Shown: positions 1 to 5,967, numbered from the stretch's first letter. The stretch: 6,018 bases of DNA from an uncultured Collinsella sp. (GCA_900556675.1 USQE01000078.1:1-6018); one strand, 5' to 3'. Notes: generated by a model not told the origin, from the letters alone. Program-made: numbers and translations.

Positions 1-1070
1 CGGATATCGCGACATCGCTGAAATTCTTCAGGATTGATGGAAAATACGACGTGATTTGCAGCGGCTCAATGCTCGGCGTTAATTACCGCAGTATCGAACA
101 CAACAGCGTCGGTTACAAGACCGACTACACAATGCGCTCGATGGATTTCGAGGAGTTTCTCTGGGCGCTCGATGAGGAGCAGATGGCCGATGCCATTCGT
201 ACCCACGCCGGCACGCTCGAGACCTACGCCGCGCACCAAGCCGCGCTCAGCCTGTTTCATCGATACCAGATCGTGGGCGGCATGCCCGCCGCCGTCAACG
301 CATATCGCAAGACGTTATCCATCGAGGATGCGCGCGTCGAGCAGCGCGAAATCAACGAGACCTATACCGCCGATATGACCGACCCCGAAAACGGGATCAG
401 CGGCGTGGCGGCACGCAAGGTCTGGCGCTCCATTCCGTCCCAGCTGCTGAGATCGTCCACAAAAAAATTCAAGTACTCCGAGGTCGAACGCGGAGGCCGT
501 CGCGCCAAGCTTATCGAGCCGCTCGACTGGCTCGAAGGCGCCGGTATCATATCGGTCAACAACCTGACCGAAGGCATCGAGCCTCCCCTCGTTCCCTTCG
601 ACGACGAAGATGGAAGTTTCTTTAAGGTCTATCTTCTCGATACCGGCCTCATGTTCTACAAACTCGGCATCAACCCGAGGCTCTGGCTCGACCTCAAAGA
701 TTCCGCCATAGCGCTATCTTCCGACTTCCGAGGCGCCCTGGCGGAAAACTCGGTCATGCAAGCATTTTCGGGTAACAGCTTGCAGACGTATTACTGGGTG
801 CCGCCGTCGTCTTGGAAGACGACCGGCGAGCTCGATTTTCTACTTCAGACCGACCGTATGGAAATCGTGCCCGTCGAGGTAAAGTCCGCACGCAACGTGC
901 GCGCGAGAACCCTCGGGTCGTTCATGGACAAAGCCCGATCACCATATGCCTACATTTTGTCCGAGAACAATTTTTTCCGCAGCGAAACCGATGACGGGCG
1001 CGAGCTACGCCACCTCCCCTTGTACGCAGCGGGCTTTATTGGAGCAAACTGCCTCAAGAGCAGTCTGTAA
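1..1070 (+). CDS. AAA-family ATPase with DUF4143 C-terminal domain (5' partial)
   Basis: The reading frame is open from base 3 to the TAA at 1068-1070 and has no start with a ribosome binding site, so the gene begins left of the window. The first visible residues (DIATSLKFF, then SGSMLG at nt 60-77) align with the stretch just after Walker B in the complete paralog at 1597-2958, so the P-loop and Walker B lie outside. Visible in order are the SGSMLG sensor-like motif, a DFEEFLWAL segment, VGGMP, and the C-terminal DUF4143 domain. That domain keeps a PD-(D/E)XK-like signature: GELD (Asp at nt 834-836) followed by PVEVK (Glu at 876-878, Lys at 882-884). Such proteins (COG1373 type) are abundant in gut anaerobes and their role is unsettled; nuclease-like chemistry is only an inference from the fold. 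The phosphatase gene starts 33 nt downstream on the same strand, so read-through is possible. The family call is firm; the function is unknown. Confidence 0.9.
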   Translation, partial: DIATSLKFFRIDGKYDVICSGSMLGVNYRSIEHNSVGYKTDYTMRSMDFEEFLWALDEEQMADAIRTHAGTLETYAAHQAALSLFHRYQIVGGMPAAVNAYRKTLSIEDARVEQREINETYTADMTDPENGISGVAARKVWRSIPSQLLRSSTKKFKYSEVERGGRRAKLIEPLDWLEGAGIISVNNLTEGIEPPLVPFDDEDGSFFKVYLLDTGLMFYKLGINPRLWLDLKDSAIALSSDFRGALAENSVMQAFSGNSLQTYYWVPPSSWKTTGELDFLLQTDRMEIVPVEVKSARNVRARTLGSFMDKARSPYAYILSENNFFRSETDDGRELRHLPLYAAGFIGANCLKSSL

Positions 1071-1088
1071 GCCCTGCACGACCGCCTA

Positions 1089-1096
1089 GAAAGGAA
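1089..1096 (+). promoter_or_regulatory. Ribosome binding site of the tyrosine phosphatase
   Basis: GAAAGGAA lies 7 nt before the ATG at 1104. It is a strong Shine-Dalgarno sequence and fixes that start. Confidence 0.75.
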
Positions 1097-1103
1097 ACCG
1101 CTC

Positions 1104-1550
1104 ATGCAACGCATACTGTTTATCTGCCATGGCAACATCTGTCGCTCGACGATGGCTGAGTCGGTGTTTACCGAGCTGGTGCGGCGCGCCGGGCGCGCGG
1201 GCGAGTTTGTCATTGACTCCGCTGCGACCTCGACCGAGGAGATCGGCAACCCGCCACACCACGGTACCGTTGCCAAGCTGCGCGAGGTCGGGATTCCCGT
1301 CGTCGCACATCGTGCACGTCAGGTGCGTCGCGCGGAGTATGGCGACTGGGACCACATTGTCTATATGGACGACGAGAACGCGCGTGGCCTGCGTCGCATC
1401 TTTGGCGACGACCCCGACGGCAAGATTACGCGCATGCTCGATTGGACCGAGCGCCCCGGCGACGTGGCCGACCCGTGGTACACCGGCAATTTCGATGCCA
1501 CCTACCGCGACGTACTCGACGGCTGCACCGCTATGCTCGAGCAGCTGTAG
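1104..1550 (+). CDS. Low-molecular-weight protein-tyrosine phosphatase
   Basis: The 148-residue product has the size and both active-site signatures of the low-molecular-weight protein-tyrosine-phosphatase family, which hydrolyses phosphotyrosine (or related phosphoesters) in the cytoplasm. The P-loop C-X5-R-S is at the N terminus: C8-H-G-N-I-C-R14-S15, with C8 the expected nucleophile and R14 the phosphate-binding residue. The general acid is D123 in the DPWY motif (123-126) near the C terminus. The segment SAATSTEEIGNPPH (39-52) is the usual second conserved block. There is no signal peptide or membrane segment. The ATG at 1104 is set by a GAAAGGAA site 7 nt upstream. The gene follows the DUF4143 ATPase by 33 nt and converges with the minus-strand ATPase. 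No tyrosine kinase or capsule gene is visible, so the substrate cannot be named; arsenate reductases share the fold, but the DPWY motif favours a phosphatase. Confidence 0.95.
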   Translation: MQRILFICHGNICRSTMAESVFTELVRRAGRAGEFVIDSAATSTEEIGNPPHHGTVAKLREVGIPVVAHRARQVRRAEYGDWDHIVYMDDENARGLRRIFGDDPDGKITRMLDWTERPGDVADPWYTGNFDATYRDVLDGCTAMLEQL

Positions 1551-1572
1551 GCAATCGAGGTCGCGGGCCACG

Positions 1573-1584
1573 CCTTTGCCACAT
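1573..1584. repeat. Isolated 12-nt copy of the hairpin arm found at 3119-3132
   Basis: CCTTTGCCACAT is identical to 3120-3131, the right arm of the perfect hairpin at 3100-3132. It lies in the 46-nt gap between the convergent phosphatase and ATPase genes. No second arm is present here, so this is either chance or the remnant of a former hairpin copy. I see no convincing terminator in this gap. Confidence 0.3.
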
Positions 1585-1596
1585 CCGGGACTAGCC

Positions 1597-2958
1597 CTAG
1601 ACCGGCTTGACCTCCAGCTTAATCCCCTTGGCACAGGAGTCGCCCAAAACATCCGAAAGGGCCCAGGTCGCATATAGCGGCAAATAGAGAACCGCTCCGT
1701 TGCGCTCAACGTTGCCTCTCGAGAAAACAATCCCGAGCCTTACGCCATATTCAGCCGTATCAAGCACATGACCGAGCGCGGCGTGCGCGTGGTAATAGGA
1801 GCCCGATTTAACCTCGATCGGAACAGCCGTCCCATCCGGTCCATCGACCACAAAGTCCACTTCACCGCGCTTTTTTGTCTGATAGTAGTAAAGCTGGCGA
1901 TTTTGGGCAGCCAGCTGCTGGGCCACCACGTTTTCGTAAATGCCGCCCAGATTGGGCTCCTTGCTATCAAGATACGCCGCTTGGGCGACTCCAACGGGGT
2001 AGCGCGCCATCAACATGCCCGTATCCGATTGATATAGCTTGAACTGCGATGGCCGTGCCGTCTTGAGCGGGGGCGATTTTGGCTCGGTTACGATATCGGC
2101 TTTGAGAGCAACGCCGGCATCGACAAGCCATACAAAATCTCGCTGATACTTCTCGTAGTGAGCCTTGGGGTCAATGGAATTGAGCACGAAGCGCTTGTTT
2201 TCGCCCTCGAGCATAATAGGGAGCTGATCGTAGATGCTCTGCACCTGAAGGGCTCGCCCGCTTGCATACTTGGAGATATCCCGTCGGTACTGTTCGTTGA
2301 GCTCTGACTGCAGCTGACGAACAGAGGCAAGGTCGCCCCGCGTGTCAAGGAAACGCTGCACGACCTCTGGCATTCCGCCGACAACGGTATAGGTCCTGAA
2401 GTTTGCCATCATCGCGTCATGAATGTAACCAGGAATGGGCTTCTCGTTGATGCACGCGTCGCGTATCGTTTGGCGAGCCCCCTCGCTCACCCCGATTGCC
2501 CAGCAAAACTCCTCAAAATCGAGCGGGAACATCCTAAGCTCGTGGACATACCCCACGGGATAGGACCTGACGCCCTTGAACTGAGTCCCGAGCATTGACC
2601 CCGAAAACGCCCAGCGGCACCTCCCGTCCTCAACAAGGAACTTTGCCATCGTCATGATGTCGGGGGCCTCTTGGACCTCATCGATAAACACGAGCGTTTT
2701 GCCTGGCGCAATCGACTTTCCCGAAAGAAGCGTCACCCTGCTGATGAAATCATCGGCATTCCGCGCCTCGAGAAGAGCATCTTTTGCCTGGCGGTTTTCC
2801 ATGAGGTTAAGCTCGATGTAGGTTGCATGGTTGGCTTTGCCAAATGCGCGAATCGAATAGCTTTTGCCAATCTGGCGAGAACCCGTAATGAACAAGGCCT
2901 TTTGCTCGGAAGACTTCAGCCAACGCTCCAGCTCTGCCGCTATTTTCCTGCGCAGCAT
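1597..2958 (-). CDS. AAA-family ATPase with DUF4143 C-terminal domain (complete)
   Basis: This is a complete 453-residue P-loop ATPase of the COG1373/DUF4143 type. Walker A is GSRQIGKS (residues 26-33), Walker B is TLVFIDE (88-94, with D93 and E94), and the sensor-like SGSMLG is at 119-124. The DUF4143 domain keeps GEVD (D368) followed by PIEVK (E382, K384), the arrangement of a PD-(D/E)XK nuclease fold. There are no membrane segments. The ATG at 2958 (MLRRKIAAE) is preferred because GAGGGGAG lies just upstream; an in-frame ATG at 2979 has no Shine-Dalgarno and falls beside the promoter repeats. The gene is transcribed alone, from an AT-rich region with three 33-bp-spaced repeats, and converges on the phosphatase. 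It is clearly paralogous to the ATPase at the left edge (shared SGSMLG, VGY, DFEEF-WA and VVGGMP/IVGGMP blocks). The biological role of the family is not established. Confidence 0.95.
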   Translation of the reverse strand: MLRRKIAAELERWLKSSEQKALFITGSRQIGKSYSIRAFGKANHATYIELNLMENRQAKDALLEARNADDFISRVTLLSGKSIAPGKTLVFIDEVQEAPDIMTMAKFLVEDGRCRWAFSGSMLGTQFKGVRSYPVGYVHELRMFPLDFEEFCWAIGVSEGARQTIRDACINEKPIPGYIHDAMMANFRTYTVVGGMPEVVQRFLDTRGDLASVRQLQSELNEQYRRDISKYASGRALQVQSIYDQLPIMLEGENKRFVLNSIDPKAHYEKYQRDFVWLVDAGVALKADIVTEPKSPPLKTARPSQFKLYQSDTGMLMARYPVGVAQAAYLDSKEPNLGGIYENVVAQQLAAQNRQLYYYQTKKRGEVDFVVDGPDGTAVPIEVKSGSYYHAHAALGHVLDTAEYGVRLGIVFSRGNVERNGAVLYLPLYATWALSDVLGDSCAKGIKLEVKPV

Positions 2959-2963
2959 AGGCT

Positions 2964-2971
2964 CTCCCCTC
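2964..2971 (-). promoter_or_regulatory. Ribosome binding site of the minus-strand DUF4143 ATPase
   Basis: On the minus strand GAGGGGAG precedes the ATG at 2958 by 5 nt. It decides the start in favour of MLRRK over the upstream ATG at 2979. Confidence 0.75.
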
Positions 2972-2982
2972 GGTGTCATCGA

Positions 2983-3065
2983 ATGAAATGCAAAGTTTTA
3001 TATGTTTGATTATCGATGAAACGCAGAATTTTTAGAACCTAAAATCGGATGAAATGCAGAGATTT
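2983..3065 (-). repeat. Three 17-bp direct repeats at an exact 33-bp period (operator-like)
   Basis: The plus-strand copies are ATGAAATGCAAAGTTTT (2983-2999), ATGAAACGCAGAATTTT (3016-3032) and ATGAAATGCAGAGATTT (3049-3065), with two or three differences between any pair. Each is preceded by ATCG with zero or one base between. Starts are 33 bp apart both times, about three helical turns, so all copies face the same side of the DNA. They occupy the region just upstream of the minus-strand ATPase, where a repressor or autoregulatory DNA-binding protein would be expected to bind. The arrangement is seen directly; the operator role is inferred. Confidence 0.8.
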
Positions 3066-3068
3066 GAG

Positions 3069-3074
3069 ATTATA
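3069..3074 (-). promoter_or_regulatory. Candidate -10 element (TATAAT) for the minus-strand ATPase
   Basis: The minus strand reads TATAAT here, immediately upstream of the third 17-bp repeat. No good -35 hexamer is found 16-18 bp further upstream. If used, transcription would start near 3062 and the repeats would lie in the leader. An alternative -10, TATAAA at 2997-3002, lies between the first and second repeats, with only a weak -35. Confidence 0.4.
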
Positions 3075-3099
3075 AGCAAAAGAAGGGGCACCACCGGCG

Positions 3100-3132
3100 A
3101 ATGTGGCAAAGGGGCTGTCCCTTTGCCACATT
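3100..3132. repeat. Perfect 14-bp-stem inverted repeat, possible terminator
   Basis: AATGTGGCAAAGGG (3100-3113) and CCCTTTGCCACATT (3119-3132) are exact reverse complements around a 5-nt loop, GCTGT. The hairpin starts 8 nt past the stop of the TIGR04076-like gene on the minus strand and precedes the ATPase promoter, which is where a terminator would separate the two units. Neither side carries a T-run, so classic intrinsic termination is not assured. A perfect stem with a partial copy at 1573-1584 also fits a dispersed palindromic intergenic element. Confidence 0.7.
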
Positions 3133-3140
3133 GCGCTCGA

Positions 3141-3470
3141 CTACTCGTCAACGATCTCGGCAAGCCAGACGTTCAGTGTATCGACTTCGGGGCAGCAGAA
3201 CTTTGCCGTACCAGGCTCGTTGCCGGGCACGGTCCCGCCATAGCGCAGGATATCGATATAGGGAAAGCCCACATGGCAGGCCATGGCACACATCTTGCCG
3301 CGGTCGCGGTCAAAGTCGAAGACGTCGCCCGGCTTGTGACCATGGTGGCAGCGGCACGCACCCAGCTGGTCCACGCAGCTCACGCGGATACGCGGACGCT
3401 TGCCACGCGGCGCGCCGAGCGGCTTGCCCCCGCCCGCAGGCTTGGCGCCGCCCTCGCCAGCATTACTCAT
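3141..3470 (-). CDS. TIGR04076-like small Cys/His-rich protein of unknown function
   Basis: The 109-residue product resembles the TIGR04076 family: a Cys-rich core with GHKPGDVFDF (44-53), a middle Cys segment followed by FPYIDILRYGG (69-79), and a C-terminal CCPEVD block (92-97). Cysteines 32, 39, 41, 61, 65, 92 and 93 with histidines 42, 43, 45 and 66 could bind metal, but no ligand is established for the family. Residues 1-27 are a Gly/Pro/Lys-rich low-complexity tail, an extension compared with the usual compact form. The ATG at 3470 is chosen because it overlaps the stop of the kinase gene as ATGAGTAA, which suggests translational coupling; an in-frame TTG at 3476 is less likely. The upstream Shine-Dalgarno is weak. 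It is second in an operon with the pyridoxal-kinase-like gene. No signal peptide or membrane segment is seen. The family assignment comes from remembered motifs. Confidence 0.8.
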   Translation of the reverse strand: MSNAGEGGAKPAGGGKPLGAPRGKRPRIRVSCVDQLGACRCHHGHKPGDVFDFDRDRGKMCAMACHVGFPYIDILRYGGTVPGNEPGTAKFCCPEVDTLNVWLAEIVDE

Positions 3471-4287
3471 GGTCAATCACGTCCAGGCAGGCCTCGATGG
3501 GAAGGCCAGCCGACTTATCCTCTTGGTCGGCATTGCGCTCGATAAGCTCCGCTACCACGCGCATGGCATCGCTCGTCGCGCGCTGAAGGCTCCAACCGGC
3601 CATAACGCGGCCGACGAGCACCGCCGAGAACGTGTCGCCCGTGCCCGGGAAATAGACCGGGATCAGGTCGAAGGGAATCGTGAAGTACTCCCCCGCCACA
3701 TGGTCGTAACCGATGACGACATTCGCACCGTCGACCACAGCGCTCGTAATGACCACCGACTTGGCGCCCAGGGCACGCACGGCATCCACAAGAGTGCGGC
3801 CCTCATCGGGCGTGATTTGCTCGGCAATGGGCGTATCGGTGAGCAGGCACGCCTCGGTGTAGTTTGGCACCGCATAGTCGGCGCACTCGAGCAGGCTGCG
3901 CATGAGACCGATCGTGGACTCGGGCACGCCGGCGTAGAGCTTGCCGTTGTCGCCCATGATGGGGTCGACGAACACCTTGGTACCCTTTTGCGCGCGACGG
4001 TGGCAGAAGTCCGAAATGATGCGCGTCTCTTCCTCGGTCACGATAAAGCCGGTAGAGATGGCGTCGAACTCAAAGCCGAGCTCCTCCCAGATGGCGAGGC
4101 TCTGGCGCACGTACTCGGTGGTGTCGTGGATGTAGAACTTGGGATAGTTGAGCGTATCGGACACAAGTGCCGTCGGCAGGTTGTGGATGCGGTAGCCCAT
4201 GTGCGACAGCACCGGCAGCATGGCGGAAAGCGCGACCTTGCCGTAGCCGCACATATCGTTGATCAGCAGCAGCTGAGTGTTCTTCAT
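3463..4287 (-). CDS. Pyridoxal/pyridoxamine kinase-like protein (ribokinase superfamily)
   Basis: The 274-residue protein matches the PdxY/PdxK group of the ribokinase superfamily, which phosphorylates pyridoxal, pyridoxamine or pyridoxine with ATP in vitamin B6 salvage. Seen are the substrate-side N terminus (INDMCGYGKVALS, 9-21), DPIMGD (108-113), PNYTE (141-145) and the anion-hole/catalytic motif GTGD (215-218) with D218 as the expected base. Length fits the family. The ATG at 4287 (MKNTQLLLIND) follows AAGGGAG with a 6-nt spacer; the frame stays open to 4467, but the 60 extra residues are rich in Arg and Cys, unlike a kinase N terminus, and lack this support. The gene is first in a minus-strand operon with the TIGR04076-like gene, which overlaps its stop by 8 nt. 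Related HMP(-P) kinases share the fold, so the exact substrate is not proven by sequence; the PdxY/PdxK label is therefore left off as a symbol. Confidence 0.92.
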   Translation of the reverse strand: MKNTQLLLINDMCGYGKVALSAMLPVLSHMGYRIHNLPTALVSDTLNYPKFYIHDTTEYVRQSLAIWEELGFEFDAISTGFIVTEEETRIISDFCHRRAQKGTKVFVDPIMGDNGKLYAGVPESTIGLMRSLLECADYAVPNYTEACLLTDTPIAEQITPDEGRTLVDAVRALGAKSVVITSAVVDGANVVIGYDHVAGEYFTIPFDLIPVYFPGTGDTFSAVLVGRVMAGWSLQRATSDAMRVVAELIERNADQEDKSAGLPIEACLDVIDHE

Positions 4288-4293
4288 GAGGGT

Positions 4294-4300
4294 CTCCCTT
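4294..4300 (-). promoter_or_regulatory. Ribosome binding site of the pyridoxal-kinase-like gene
   Basis: The minus strand reads AAGGGAG six bases before the ATG at 4287. It fixes the start and excludes the longer open frame. No convincing -35/-10 pair was found upstream; TACACT at 4338-4343 is a weak -10 candidate. Confidence 0.75.
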
Positions 4301-4478
4301 GGTTCGGGCACGGCGCAGCAGCGCCACAGTGCGACTAAGTGTAGCGCAGGGGGCGTTGCAAGCGGGCGCAGGCGCCGAGGAGGGCACATTGTTGCGGAAA
4401 GGTTACGGAAATGGGAGGCAAAATCGCGGCGGTAGCGGCACAGTAGCTGCCATCTATTTACTACCATTCCAAAACTAT

Positions 4479-4614
4479 GCCGGATTACTACGATAAACCG
4501 TTAGCCTCCAACCACAACGAATTGCACTCCGGCAAAACCGCAGGTAGACAGCTTGTCGATTTTCGAAAAAGCCGACTATGGTTGACCCCTGCGGCTTAAA
4601 CGTAGTAGATAGGC
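4479..4614. repeat. Imperfect long inverted repeat around a 40-codon frame
   Basis: The left arm 4479-4500 contains GCC, TACTACG and CCG; the right arm 4592-4614 reads as GCC, TACTACG and CCG on the other strand with similar spacing (four bases, then five or six). The arms are 91 nt apart and share a perfect 7-bp core. The enclosed DNA holds a 40-codon plus-strand frame lacking a Shine-Dalgarno and a TTTTCGAAAA palindrome at 4560-4569. It may be a small non-autonomous repeat element, but a single window cannot show dispersal. Confidence 0.35.
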
Positions 4615-4750
4615 CCTTTTCGTGGCGCAGCACTACTGCACCCCAAATTGGCACCCCGAGCCCTCGTGAGTTGCCAACAAGCTGTTCGCCCAGCGCTTTA
4701 TCCGCGCGGCATTCGGAAAATAGCACCACCGTAAGAACCCGCGAACAGCG

Positions 4751-4840
4751 CTATACGTTGCTATATCTCACTATACTTTGCTATATCTTGCTATACTTTG
4801 CTATATCTTGCTATACTTTGTTATATCTTGCTATATCTTG
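4751..4840 (+). repeat. Nine tandem 10-bp units (CTATAYYTTG type)
   Basis: Nine consecutive 10-bp units run without gaps: CTATACGTTG, CTATATCTCA, then CTATACTTTG and CTATATCTTG alternating (4771-4820), then TTATATCTTG and CTATATCTTG. The alternation makes a 20-bp higher-order unit. The period of about one helical turn puts every TATA-like step on the same DNA face. The array ends 16 nt before the ATG of the Orc1/Cdc6-like gene, so it must be part of its control region. Confidence 0.95.
4788..4817 (+). promoter_or_regulatory. Candidate promoter built from the 10-bp array
   Basis: TTGCTA (4788-4793) and TATACT (4812-4817) are separated by 18 bp, and the -10 is preceded by TG-N (TGCTATACT), an extended -10. 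TATACT recurs at 4772-4777 and 4792-4797 in the same setting, so the array offers overlapping promoters in steps of 20 bp. The register given is the one closest to the gene and would start transcription near 4824. Confidence 0.5.
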
Positions 4841-4843
4841 AGC

Positions 4844-4850
4844 AAAGGTG
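4844..4850 (+). promoter_or_regulatory. Ribosome binding site of the Orc1/Cdc6-like ATPase, in a hairpin loop
   Basis: AAAGGTG lies 6 nt before the ATG at 4857 and decides that start over the in-frame GTG at 4848, which would overlap the site itself. It forms exactly the 7-nt loop between TGAGC (4839-4843) and GCTCA (4851-4855), a small perfect 5-bp stem. Confidence 0.65.
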
Positions 4851-4856
4851 GCTCAC

Positions 4857-5948
4857 ATGCAAACAAACCCTTTTAAGCCCACAGCAGGTAAAACACCTCC
4901 CACGATTATCGGCCGCGAAGATGTGCTCGAAGAATTCAATGAGGGCCTCGTCAACGGGCCTGGTGCCCCGGGGCGCCTAATGCGCATAGCCGGCGTCCGT
5001 GGAACGGGCAAGACGGTCCTCCTTGACGAGTGCTCACGTTTGGCGCAAAGCCGTGGCTGGACGGTCATAAAAGAGGTCGCAACCGAGGAACTTTGCCAAC
5101 GCATTCTCGAACAGCTGCAGCCCAAATTCCAGGCCAAACACGCCAGATTTGAGCCCACCGTAGCTGGCATATCCATCGGCAGCATAGACATTGAGCGAAT
5201 CGGCCCATCGCTACGCGACGCCATGAGACAGACAATATCCAAGAATGGAAACGGCCTGCTCATCACTCTCGACGAGGTTCAAGACGCAGAGCTCGATGAG
5301 GTCCGAACGCTCTCCATTGCGATTCAGCAAGTTATCGGCGAAGACCTTGATATCGCCTTTGTTTTTGCTGGGCTGCCTTCGATGATTGAAAGCATCATCA
5401 ACGGAAAGACACTTACGTTTTTGCGCCGTGCCCTCCCCTTTGACCTGAAGGCTGTGGCAGTAACCGAAGTGTCGTACTCCCTCGAGGAAACCATTGAAGC
5501 GTCTGGCATGGAGTTGCAGCCAGGTATTGCCGGCCAACTTGCCGAGGCAACGCAAGGTTATCCTTTCATGATCCAACTCGTTGGATACTACGCATGGCAG
5601 TTGGCAAGACGCGCACATACACCGATTATTGGAGAAGAAGAAGCCGAGCGCGGCATTGCAACGGCACGCGAACGCTTCTGTGCCATGGTGATTGAGCCCG
5701 CGCTACAGCGCATTCCGCCCACGTGCATCGCTTATCTGCTGAGCATGGCATCTTTGGGGCAGACGAGCTCGACCAGCATGGTTGCCGATGCCCTAAACAA
5801 AACGCCTCAACAGGTGAGTTCCGTCCGCAGCCGCCTGTTAAGAGAATCGATTATCGAAGCTCCCTCGTACGGCAAGGTCTCATTTGCCATCCCCTACATG
5901 CGCGACTACCTCTACGAGCACAAAGCCGAACTGGAAGTTGAACTGTAG
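4857..5948 (+). CDS. Orc1/Cdc6-like AAA ATPase with C-terminal winged-helix-like region
   Basis: The 363-residue protein opens with NPFKPTAGKTPPTIIGRED, an N terminus typical of a group of actinobacterial ATP-binding proteins of the AAA_16/Orc1-Cdc6 type. Walker A is GVRGTGKT (46-53), Walker B is LLITLDE (134-140, with D139 and E140) and the sensor-1-like FAGLP is at 170-174. Residues about 285-352 resemble a winged helix, with PQQVSSVRSRLLRESIIE (317-334) as the likely recognition helix and turn, which would let the protein bind DNA. No membrane segment or signal peptide is seen. The ATG at 4857 is supported by AAAGGTG. The gene stands alone behind the 10-bp array, and autoregulation through that array is possible but only inferred. 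The precise role of bacterial members is not settled; replication initiation should not be assumed from the similarity. STAND-type NTPases are an alternative family description. Confidence 0.92.
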   Translation: MQTNPFKPTAGKTPPTIIGREDVLEEFNEGLVNGPGAPGRLMRIAGVRGTGKTVLLDECSRLAQSRGWTVIKEVATEELCQRILEQLQPKFQAKHARFEPTVAGISIGSIDIERIGPSLRDAMRQTISKNGNGLLITLDEVQDAELDEVRTLSIAIQQVIGEDLDIAFVFAGLPSMIESIINGKTLTFLRRALPFDLKAVAVTEVSYSLEETIEASGMELQPGIAGQLAEATQGYPFMIQLVGYYAWQLARRAHTPIIGEEEAERGIATARERFCAMVIEPALQRIPPTCIAYLLSMASLGQTSSTSMVADALNKTPQQVSSVRSRLLRESIIEAPSYGKVSFAIPYMRDYLYEHKAELEVEL

Positions 5949-5967
5949 AAACGGCAACTGCCCTGCA

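Larger units (their letters stand above)
4288..4856. other. Intergenic region of about 570 nt between divergent genes
   Basis: This gap separates the divergent kinase and Orc1/Cdc6-like genes. The first part (4288 to about 4440) is GC-rich leader of the kinase gene. From about 4450 to 4740 the composition falls to a more mixed level and contains an imperfect long inverted repeat and a 40-codon open frame without a ribosome binding site (ATG 4477 to TAA 4597-4599). From 4751 to 4840 it is a tandem 10-bp array. No RNA gene or riboswitch was recognised. The open frames crossing the gap look spurious. Confidence 0.6.

Noticed and set aside
1086..1730. 214-codon minus-strand open frame opposite the phosphatase
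   Set aside because: It is antisense to a gene with both catalytic motifs intact, has no ribosome binding site and a composition typical of an antisense frame in GC-rich DNA.
2959..2979. N-terminal extension of the minus-strand ATPase from the ATG at 2979
   Set aside because: That ATG lacks a Shine-Dalgarno, whereas the ATG at 2958 has GAGGGGAG at proper distance.
2983..3065. Short CRISPR array
   Set aside because: The 17-bp repeats are too short and degenerate, the gaps are only 16 bp, and no cas gene is present; a phased operator fits better.
3054..3586. Plus-strand open frames of 163 and 161 codons
   Set aside because: They run through the hairpin and antisense to the TIGR04076-like gene and have Arg/Ala-rich products without motifs.
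3400..4338. 312-codon plus-strand open frame
   Set aside because: It is antisense to the kinase gene; the His/Arg/Ala-rich product shows no recognisable domain.
4288..4467. 60-residue N-terminal extension of the pyridoxal-kinase-like protein
   Set aside because: The extension is unlike kinase N termini; the ATG at 4287 has AAGGGAG and gives the normal family length.
4475..4729. 84-codon minus-strand frame in the intergenic gap
   Set aside because: No Shine-Dalgarno, no recognisable domain, and it spans the inverted-repeat element.
4578..4980. Plus-strand frames encoding Leu/Tyr/Ile-rich segments that resemble membrane helices
   Set aside because: The hydrophobic stretch is only the translation of the 10-bp tandem array; no ribosome binding site.
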